DNA from: Candidatus Poseidoniales archaeon
GTDB lineage: Archaea > Thermoplasmatota > Poseidoniia > Poseidoniales > Thalassarchaeaceae
NCBI GenBank assembly: GCA_028821815.1
Contig: JAPKEY010000016.1
Coordinates: forward strand, 1 to 16,515
DNA: 16,515 nt
Direction: 5' to 3'
Position 1 is the stretch's first letter, and the number at the start of each line of letters is the position of its first letter. This document shows, piece by piece, positions 1-7,900 of this stretch. The notes under the pieces were generated by a model. That model searched no databases, was not told the origin of the DNA, and worked only from the letters and a program-made list of their open reading frames with translations. Both the position numbers and the translations under genes were made by a program.

Positions 1-3000
1 CATTGTGCCTAGTGGGGGAATTGACTTCTTCGGTGAGGAAGATTCCTTGTATCCGCGGAACAGCGTTGGAGCCGCAGGCGACATCTACCTGTATGATGTT
101 GGCAATCCATACACTCAAAATGTGCCTGGATTCGGTAATTATCCATTCCTGATGGAGGCATATGATAATTCGACAGGTGTCACATGGCAATGGCCTGTTG
201 ATACAGCCCAAGGCCGATTTACAGGCCGGGTACTGGAAGGTGCAGACAATGAAACCAGAGAATGGACCCTCAGCATCAACAATGAGGCCCTAAATGTTGA
301 ACCAATGACTTATTCACCATCTGGTGATAACGCCACGCTGCAACTTATTGCAAACCCAGCATATATCATTGCTAATTTCACGACATTCATCGATCATTCC
401 GGTGATGGGAATCTGACCAATGGCACAGTTCAACCAGTTGATTTCAGATTGGTTCCATACTCTGCATTTGATGATTCCATGAATATCAACATCAGCGCAT
501 CGCAAATTTGTGATGCTGGGGTGACACGAAACTGTTGGGACAATGGTACAATCGAACTTGAACTTCGTGTTGGTAAGTGGGTATTCGAAACCGATGCCAA
601 GGATGCACGGGGTGAAAATACAACTGATTTCAACACACTCCTTTCCACCTCTGGTGGTTTGATTGAAGTCGCGATTGGTTCCGAATGGCTGGATGTTGAA
701 TTGGGCTTCCTACCCGAATGGCATACATCAATTACTCTGCGAAACGAATCTGGTGGTGTAATGGCCAATTGGACCGTGTACTTTGAGGAAGCTGGTGAGG
801 ATGGAAGTGAAACATTCAATCTTGATACAGATGCCAATGGAACTATTGTCGAATATCTACCAGAAGGTGATTGGATGGTCTACATCCTCAATTTCATCGA
901 TGATGATGGTGATGATACAAACGATGATCCATTGCAAACCTTCCGTGGTACGTTGAGCATTGATTCTACGACACCTGGTATGGGTATAGAGTGGCAAACA
1001 GTCGAAGCGGCTCAGTTTAATCTGACACTGATTGAGGCCGGCAGCGGTGAATTGCTGAGTGGATATTCCGTTACAGCAATCAGCGAAAACGGCCTTGGTG
1101 AATTCACACTCGGACCCAGTGATGAAGCAGGGGTTATCGATGGCACTCTCATGCAGGGTGCTTGGACATTGAGTCTGAATCGTACCGACAACAACTTGCG
1201 CTGGATTCTTGACAATGTGACAATGAACTTCGTCTCGGGTTCAGGAAATCCAGATACCAATCTAACACTGAATAAGTGGGTCGAGATTGCAGGCAATCTA
1301 TTCCGTGACATCAATGATGATGATGCTTGGAGTTTTGCTGAAGGTATCGAAGGTGCGAATGTAACTGTGAACAGTACAACCTTTGGCCCAGTGGACCTCA
1401 CATCTGATATTTTGGGGACATGGAGAATTTTCGTTCCAGTGAATGACACTTACGACGTGCTTGCCTACAAGAATGGTTACAGCAATGGTAGTACCACGAT
1501 TGCAGTAGATTATACCGCCAATACATCTGATATCGAAATGCTGGCTGGAATGGTCACAGTTGGTGGTGAGATTTCCCACGTACTACCATCTGAATGGAGT
1601 ATCATTGCGGATGAGGTCACTCTAACATTAATCCCAGGGTCTGGTCAATCCTTTGATCATATGACTCCCACAAAGGTACTAGTGAATGGGACATGGGATG
1701 GCACGTGGACTGCCGATATTGAACCCGGAAATTGGATTCTTCACACAACCTATGATGGCGATGAGGGACAGTTTGCTGCAATGGAATACCTCGAAGCGGC
1801 TGTTGCTGAGGGTGGCGAAGTAGATGCCATGCTTTCGACAGCTAGCGTCCTAAACGTGACAACAGAGTGGGTTGATTTCGATGGCAACGTGTACACACTT
1901 GGTGATAGTTCAGAAATCGATAGTGGAGACAATCTTGTCTTCTCAAGTGGTTTAGAATATAGTTGGAACCAAACGGTCGATGTAAATGGCCAAATATCAC
2001 TGATTTTACCTGCTGGCGATTACAGTATTAGCGGCACATTCGTAACTACCCAATATGGTGTCGAGATGACCTACAATGGAGGCAAGAATGCTAAGGTCGT
2101 CGGTGAAGGTGTTGAATCACCAGAACAGCTCGTCCTGTTCAGTGTGCACGAGGATCATTCGATAGCATTCAGTGTCGGTGAGAATCACACCTCGATTCAA
2201 CAATCGGCAGAAGATGGTGACAACTTCACAATCATCAATAATGATGCAGAAGATGGTGATGACTACACTGTTGGTGAAATCAATGTTGAACTCAACTATT
2301 CAGGTAATCGAGCTCAAGACGTATTCATGCTCACCATTGAAATGAATGGTGGCGATGCTCCATTCTGGACGATAGAGGTTTGGAATGGAACCAATGAGAC
2401 TGGTGAAGACATATGGGAAATTTCTCGTGAATATACGCTCGGCCTTAACACAACTACCACTGCCGATGTGCGTCTTCGTGTAACAGCAGCAAATGAAAGC
2501 GTTGCTGAATCATATGATGGTGGCCATTCAATGCTACTCCGTATGACCGAAAGTGGAACCCAAGGGTATGATGAATACGAACTCAAGATCTTCGTGCCAC
2601 AATCACATGGAGTTGAGGTGGTAGAGCCACTACCTAATATGAATGAAGATGGCGACATAGTGATTGGTATCCAAGTGGGTAATGATGATTCTTACTCGTT
2701 CATGTTTGAAAACACAGGCAATGGTGATGACACATACAGTGTCTCAATTTCAGAGTTACCCGAGGCTTTGACGCCTTTCTGGAGTGTGACCGGTGCGTCC
2801 GCAATGACAGTTGGTCCGCGAACCACACAGGGATATTCGGTGGCTGTCCACGCATCAGAAGCTTGGGTTGGAGAAGTGGAGCCATTCCCGGTTACGATTA
2901 CCATTACCAGTGAGGACAACAGTACTTCAGAAACTGTTACTATGTTTATCCAGACATCTCTCCCAATCCTAGAGATTGTGAACGATGCTGACGGAGACAT

Positions 3001-3427
3001 CGGTGTTCTGGGCCTAGCACAGGGTGGATTCGCTGCCCTAGGTCAAACCAATCAGTTCTATCTCAATGTAGTGAATAACGGCCTTGTGGATGCGCATGAT
3101 GTCCAAGTGGAAATTCTCGATGAATCGGGAGAAATCGTCGGATCTAAAACATTGGATGTGCCAATGGGTGGTGAAGAAACACAGTTCACAATCGACATCA
3201 CAGCAGTCAACGAGATTGGTTCAGTTGTTTATACAATGCGAATCAATACAACTGGTCTCGAATTGGCAGACCCACAACCCACTGAGGAGCTGGAGAGTAT
3301 CAACTATCAGCCCACTGTGAAGACCGAGGCAAACAATTGGCTTGGCCTTGTAGTTGGTCTCATCATTGTAGGTCTCATCGGCTTGTTCTGGAAGTTCAGT
3401 GGCCGACGTGGATCACAGGCATTCTGA
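1..3427 (+). CDS. Giant modular surface protein, C-terminal part (5'-truncated by window edge)
   Basis: The reading frame is open through the first base, so the gene begins upstream; the GTG at position 5 is only the first start-like codon (residue 1 below). At least five tandem modules of about 90-100 residues between 236 and 700 each end in a G-[DNA]-[WY] turn (EGDWMVYI near 287, QGAWTLSL near 384, NDTYDVLAY near 480, PGNWILH near 574, AGDYSISG near 670). This is the signature of carboxypeptidase-regulatory/Cna-B beta-sandwiches. The third module carries an SdrD-like Asp-rich loop (RDINDDDAWSFAEG, 434-447). Residues 870-985 resemble a NEW3/COG1470 domain (ENTGNGDDTYSVSI) and 1010-1095 a CARDB-like domain. 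A single hydrophobic helix at 1112-1129 is followed by a short basic tail (KFSGRRGSQAF), consistent with a type I membrane-anchored exoprotein. Many N-x-[ST] sequons fit surface exposure. The exact role (adhesin, S-layer-associated or binding protein) cannot be decided; no catalytic motif was seen. Confidence 0.85.
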   Translation, partial: IVPSGGIDFFGEEDSLYPRNSVGAAGDIYLYDVGNPYTQNVPGFGNYPFLMEAYDNSTGVTWQWPVDTAQGRFTGRVLEGADNETREWTLSINNEALNVEPMTYSPSGDNATLQLIANPAYIIANFTTFIDHSGDGNLTNGTVQPVDFRLVPYSAFDDSMNINISASQICDAGVTRNCWDNGTIELELRVGKWVFETDAKDARGENTTDFNTLLSTSGGLIEVAIGSEWLDVELGFLPEWHTSITLRNESGGVMANWTVYFEEAGEDGSETFNLDTDANGTIVEYLPEGDWMVYILNFIDDDGDDTNDDPLQTFRGTLSIDSTTPGMGIEWQTVEAAQFNLTLIEAGSGELLSGYSVTAISENGLGEFTLGPSDEAGVIDGTLMQGAWTLSLNRTDNNLRWILDNVTMNFVSGSGNPDTNLTLNKWVEIAGNLFRDINDDDAWSFAEGIEGANVTVNSTTFGPVDLTSDILGTWRIFVPVNDTYDVLAYKNGYSNGSTTIAVDYTANTSDIEMLAGMVTVGGEISHVLPSEWSIIADEVTLTLIPGSGQSFDHMTPTKVLVNGTWDGTWTADIEPGNWILHTTYDGDEGQFAAMEYLEAAVAEGGEVDAMLSTASVLNVTTEWVDFDGNVYTLGDSSEIDSGDNLVFSSGLEYSWNQTVDVNGQISLILPAGDYSISGTFVTTQYGVEMTYNGGKNAKVVGEGVESPEQLVLFSVHEDHSIAFSVGENHTSIQQSAEDGDNFTIINNDAEDGDDYTVGEINVELNYSGNRAQDVFMLTIEMNGGDAPFWTIEVWNGTNETGEDIWEISREYTLGLNTTTTADVRLRVTAANESVAESYDGGHSMLLRMTESGTQGYDEYELKIFVPQSHGVEVVEPLPNMNEDGDIVIGIQVGNDDSYSFMFENTGNGDDTYSVSISELPEALTPFWSVTGASAMTVGPRTTQGYSVAVHASEAWVGEVEPFPVTITITSEDNSTSETVTMFIQTSLPILEIVNDADGDIGVLGLAQGGFAALGQTNQFYLNVVNNGLVDAHDVQVEILDESGEIVGSKTLDVPMGGEETQFTIDITAVNEIGSVVYTMRINTTGLELADPQPTEELESINYQPTVKTEANNWLGLVVGLIIVGLIGLFWKFSGRRGSQAF
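2207..2259 (+). repeat. Short tandem duplication inside the surface-protein gene
   Basis: The 14-mer GCAGAAGATGGTGA occurs at 2207-2220 and again at 2246-2259. The offset is 39 bp, or 13 codons, in frame. It encodes AEDGDNFTI and AEDGDDYTV, an Asp/Glu-rich linker duplicated between beta modules. A small in-frame duplication in the spacer is the simplest reading. Confidence 0.6.
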
Positions 3428-3516
3428 TAGTCAACAGAGAACCGGGCTACGCGCCCCTCGCGACACAAATCAGCGATAGCCATACACTGGTCTGCGAAGG
3501 GGCCATGTACCCTCAG

Positions 3517-3533
3517 TCGCCCCTATGGGGCGA
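3517..3533 (+). promoter_or_regulatory. Perfect hairpin covering the ribosome-binding region of the subtilase gene
   Basis: TCGCCCC (3517-3523), loop TAT, GGGGCGA (3527-3533) form a perfect 7-bp GC-rich stem. The 3' arm ends 5 nt before the ATG at 3539 and contains the only G-rich stretch at Shine-Dalgarno distance. In the transcript the stem could hide the ribosome-binding region; as DNA it could be a dyad operator. It is too far downstream and has no T-run to be a convincing terminator for the upstream gene. The rest of the 111-bp gap (3428-3538) shows no other clear signal. Confidence 0.45.
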
Positions 3534-3538
3534 AGAAG

Positions 3539-4798
3539 ATGCCACAGGGTCCATATCGCCATCTCGAATACCTCCCTGAGCCTGAGGATCCGCGGATGTT
3601 AACGGCAATCGATCCCGATGCACCGGGTTACCGGCCCGAGGCATACGGGGCATCTTTCGAACAGGCCGAAGCATGGCGACACGCCACAAATGAAAATCTC
3701 CGGCGAGCAAAACCTCGACCATGGGGGATTACAGCTGCTCTGTGTATCATTGCTGTACTTTTGTTGTCTTACCCACAGATTTCATCATATTTTGTGGGGG
3801 CGCTCACTCCAAATTCAAATTGGGCCTATGAGGATACTAACATCTACGCGCTCCAGGATGATTTAGGCCTCACCGGCAACGGAGTCTTGGTGTGTATTGT
3901 AGACACGGGAATCGAAATGAAACACCCTGACCTTGCCGATGCCAATCTTGTACGCTATCGTGATTTCGTGGGGGGGGATGATCAAACTATACAAGATCGT
4001 GGTGAGGATAGGCATGGGACAATGATGGCAGGAATTTTGGTGGCTGATGGGACGTACCGTGGTGCAGCTCCCAACGTGGGTCTCGTCATCGCAGCAGCGC
4101 TCAATTCTGATGGTTCTACACAATCGGAATCAATGGTTGCTGACGCCATAGAGTGGTGCTGGGATGATATGAATGTTGACATTATTTCACTTTCATTGGG
4201 TGGTGACCCTGATCCTGAAAACCCACTTGGCTCGATGACAGCTAATGCTGTAGAGAATGCACTCGACCATGGTGTATTCGTCGTGGCTGCTGCCGGAAAT
4301 TCAGGTGGTGCTGGCACTGACGTCACCGATGTATCTGTGCCGGCTAATGTCGGTGGAGTCATTGCGGTTGGTGCTGTGAATCGGGATGGGACGCTTTGGG
4401 AACGTACGGCGACTGGTTCAGAAACGGAGGGGGCAGATGGTACCGTTCGAACTGAACCTGATCAAAAGCCTGAAGTTTCAGCCCCTGGTGTAGGCATCAT
4501 ATCGACATCTGATCCAAATATGGCAATTCCATATTCTGCCAGTTCAGGAACAAGTGATGCGACAGTTTTCGTTACGGGAGCACTCGCATTGATTCTCGAA
4601 CGCCATGGAGATGCGATTCCGGCGATGAATTCATCTCGAGATTGGATTACATTGGTGAAACAAGCTTTAGCAGATTCTTGTCAGCCAAATCCCCTTCAAG
4701 GTGAAGAACACCACCCTCGTTGGGGCTATGGGACGCTTGATGCGTTGGCATGGGAACGCGCTGTAGCCGATTCCATCGCCCAAAATAGTGATACGTAA
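3539..4798 (+). CDS. Membrane-tethered subtilisin-like serine protease (S8 family)
   Basis: The 419-residue product has all subtilase landmarks: catalytic Asp122 in CIVDTGIEMKHPDL, His159 in DRHGTMMAGI, oxyanion Asn254 in AAAGNSGG, the PEVSAPG loop (311-317) and catalytic Ser339 in SSGTSDATVFVTGALAL. The residue after the GTS motif is Asp where Met is usual. Instead of a Sec signal peptide there is a roughly 60-residue Pro/charged N-terminus, then a hydrophobic segment (about 63-79), then the protease. This predicts a signal-anchor protein with the catalytic domain outside the cell. The 40-odd residues between anchor and Asp122 are too short for a normal I9 inhibitory prodomain. A G8 run (3970-3977, codons for V144-G146) lies between Asp122 and His159 and the frame is intact through it. 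The gene sits between two large anchored surface proteins, which are plausible but unproven substrates. The ATG follows the hairpin at 3517-3533. Confidence 0.93.
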   Translation: MPQGPYRHLEYLPEPEDPRMLTAIDPDAPGYRPEAYGASFEQAEAWRHATNENLRRAKPRPWGITAALCIIAVLLLSYPQISSYFVGALTPNSNWAYEDTNIYALQDDLGLTGNGVLVCIVDTGIEMKHPDLADANLVRYRDFVGGDDQTIQDRGEDRHGTMMAGILVADGTYRGAAPNVGLVIAAALNSDGSTQSESMVADAIEWCWDDMNVDIISLSLGGDPDPENPLGSMTANAVENALDHGVFVVAAAGNSGGAGTDVTDVSVPANVGGVIAVGAVNRDGTLWERTATGSETEGADGTVRTEPDQKPEVSAPGVGIISTSDPNMAIPYSASSGTSDATVFVTGALALILERHGDAIPAMNSSRDWITLVKQALADSCQPNPLQGEEHHPRWGYGTLDALAWERAVADSIAQNSDT

Positions 4799-4860
4799 TT
4801 TTAAATTTGATACTAATTATTGATATTTAATGCCAATTTTGATACTATAATGGGTAAAAA
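4799..4860 (+). promoter_or_regulatory. AT-rich promoter region with a repeated 10-mer, upstream of the beta-helix protein
   Basis: This stretch is strikingly AT-rich compared with the flanking genes. It contains TTTGATACTA twice (4806-4815 and 4838-4847, 32 bp apart). Candidate archaeal TATA elements are TTGATATTTAA (4820-4830) and ATACTATAATG (4842-4852). Either would place transcription start tens of bases before the ATG at 4932. The spaced direct repeat could bind a regulator. Which element is used cannot be told from sequence alone. Confidence 0.5.
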
Positions 4861-4919
4861 CGGACTGCCGCGGCGTCGTGGCTGTTATAGCCCTTGCAAC
4901 TCTCGCAGACTTGCAACTT

Positions 4920-4927
4920 GGAGTGAT
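4920..4927 (+). promoter_or_regulatory. Ribosome-binding site that fixes the start of the beta-helix protein
   Basis: GGAGTGAT is close to the ideal anti-16S match GGAGGTGAT and lies 4 nt before the ATG at 4932. It favours this ATG over the in-frame GTG at 4878. Translation from 4932 also places a signal peptide exactly at the N-terminus. Confidence 0.65.
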
Positions 4928-4931
4928 ACCC

Positions 4932-7900
4932 ATGGAAGAGACCCACCGAAACAAGAGTTTACTATTGTCGTTCTTGATGCTCACTAGCGTCATGATTGGC
5001 CTTGTCGGCTTGATGCCAACAGCCCTAGCCACCAACGAGACATCGAGCGGAACAATCACAGGCACTGAGGTTTGGTCAGGTTCGCACACATTGACAGACA
5101 GCGTCATTGTTGCGACCGGTGCCAACTTGATTGTACAACCTGGAACGACCGTCACCATGCCCAACGGGACATATCTTGATGTCCGTGGTGGCTTGTGTGC
5201 TGGAGATGTCGCTTGTGGTGCTAATGGCATGGCGAGCAACAGTTCTCGAATCACATTCAATTGGCAGGATCCGGCCAACGCATCTGCGATCGGTAGCTGC
5301 TATGGTATATTCAGTGGTAACCACTACAATAGTGACCCGTCATGCAACGAAGGGATTCTTCTCCGCAGCACTGTGGACATCGGGGCGACCAAGCTCAACC
5401 ACGTGTCCATTACCAATGCGTATGGGATGCCAAGATGGGTATCTGAAATTGGCGAGGTTCGGTATGGCGCAGTCGTTGCCGAAGGTGCAAGCCCAACAAT
5501 GACCGCTTTGAAATTCGAAGGTATCAACACAACAAGCCTCCTCATTCTTGACTTGGCTCGACCCGATATTGTCGGCGGTGAATTCACTGTTGGTGATGAT
5601 GAAACTTCACTCATTGGTTCTGCAATCCAGGCCTATGGGGCTGGCAGTGCGATACAGCCACTTTCGATTATCGCTCCTGTATTCTCTGGTACAGACAAGG
5701 GCTGTGGGTCAAATGACGATGGTCGACACGTGCTTTGGGTTGAGGAATCATTTGTTGAAATTAAAAATGCAGTGATTGCAAGTGGCGATTACGGAATTCG
5801 TCTCGATACTTCAGCAGGTTTTGTCAATTCTTCAACGATCGACACAACTTGCAACGGAATTGACGTCAACAGCAAGAAAACAGCTGGAAACAATGTTGCC
5901 TACAAGTTGACGGTTCAAAATAACAAGATTACTACAGATGAGAAGAGCCCGTTGACTGCATTCAATTTTGCATGGGTTGATTTCAACAACAACATCCTCG
6001 ATGGTGCATCTGATGGTTCAGGAGTTCAAATTTCCAAGAGTCAGGTTAATATCAATGGAGGCTCAATTGGTCCGATTGGTGGTTGGAATGGTATATGGTC
6101 CATTGGTGAAAGTGACGTACGTGTCGAGAATGTAACCATTCAAGATACGGCAAAAGAGCCAATCATCGCCGGGGAATATCACTTTGGTGACAGTGGTTGG
6201 TCGGTGCCCGCTCCATCCGAAAATCGAATGTATGTTGCCAATTCCATTATCGATAGCGGTGGTGGTGACTGTACTGGTCAGAAAGCTTGGGGTGGTGACT
6301 TTCCTTGCCCAGCAATACATGCCTTCCGCTCTTCAGTGACCTTGCTCAACAATGACATCAGCATTGGAGGGGGGGGTGATGGTATTCGTGCAGTCGGAGC
6401 AATTATCGATGTACGAAACAACATGTTCAATTCGACAGGAACTGGAGCCAGCATCAAGCACCACAACACTGGTTATGCTGGTGATCCGCAGTTTGGCACG
6501 CTTGCCTTCTTCTCAAGGAATACCTGGGCGGGCATTGGCCAGGCGTACAATGTGACGAAGAGTAGTGTGACCGTACAATCTGAGAACATCCCAATTCCCA
6601 ATCAAGTCGCGAATACGTCCAACCCAGTCACGCTCTCGTGGCCGGATGTTGAAGCGGCTTCGTGGACCAATTGGGAGACTCAAGTGCTGGTGCCTACCTG
6701 TAGTGTGTGGCCACCACAAAATTTCCCATTGGCTTTGGAAATGACCAACAATTCAACTGTATTCACTTACTCAAACTTAACTGGATTGGACACGTCAAAT
6801 ATCTACATTGACACCTCACCAATCAAGTGGGCAGTTCAGATTCGAAAGGCTGAGATTGTCAAGTTCCGAACCATCGTTGAAGGTGTTCGAGTCGGCGGTT
6901 CAACCGTTTTGATTGAAGACAGCCACGGCGAAGATTTGTACAGTTTGACAACCGACAGTCAAGGCTGGACTCCAGAGGTGTCTCTTCCGAGTGATTTCCA
7001 CCTCGATATGACAGGCGGAGGCCCAGGTGGCATCAATCCAGATCGCTATGCCGATGATGAAGGTGAAAATTCGTGCAGTGATGGTATGGATAACGATGGA
7101 GACCTCATCTATGATTCAGATGACCCTGACTGTCAAGCGGGACCCGGCAGTCGTGAATTGTCGTTATACTACGTATCTGCTTACAAATTCGGCAAGGGAT
7201 ACAAGAAATACAGTATCACTATGACTAGTCAGACTGGTGTCCTAACCGAGATAGTCACGCTGGAGAATCTAGCCCCTAGTTTGACCGTGAGTCAAAATGA
7301 TGGACACTCTTTCAAGCGCTCAGCCAACTTTACTGGAACAGCGCATGACGGTCAGTGGGCTGGAATCTACGCTTCTGATGAATTGGCGCGTTGGGATCAA
7401 CAGGGTGTAGTTGAACAAATCCAGGTCAAGGACCCGTTCACCAGTGATTGGATCGACATGCGCTTGGCGGTAGATGACAGTAGTTCAGATGGCGAAGTGA
7501 CCTACAACAACCATCCTTTCGGACACTGGTACTTCGAGTACGATATGAGTGATCAGCCTGAAGGGGATTACACCTTTGAATTCCGCGCATTTGATGGTGT
7601 GACGGAATCTCAAATCATCACGCGAACCATCAAACTGAACACCGAACCGCCGATTGTTTGGGTCGATGGACCTGCATCAGGTACTAACATCGATGATGGA
7701 ATCATCCACTTCACAGGCCGTGCATCAGATGCTTACAGTGGTATTTTCGGCAGTGACATCCAGAGAATTTGGTTTGAGGTCGATGGCCCCAACAATTACT
7801 ACAATTTGTTCGACAAACCAGGCGGTACCGCTTGGTCTGCAGACTGGACAGTTGGGCACTTGCCTTCAGGCACATACATGGTGAAGGTGTGGGCTAGTGA

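Noticed and set aside
430..837. Antisense open frame inside the first surface-protein gene, and similar antisense frames inside other genes (for example 3982-4362, 13464-13847)
   Set aside because: They lie wholly within well-supported genes, have no recognisable domains and show low-complexity Ser/Pro/Arg-rich composition typical of shadow frames.
4841..4852. Bacterial-type -10 box TATAAT upstream of the beta-helix gene
   Set aside because: The sequence is present by inspection, but other genes point to an archaeon, so a TATA-type reading is preferred; no matching -35 box was needed or clear.
4878..4931. GTG at 4878 as the start of the beta-helix protein
   Set aside because: The ATG at 4932 has a strong ribosome-binding site 4 nt upstream and gives a textbook signal peptide; the extension would bury it.
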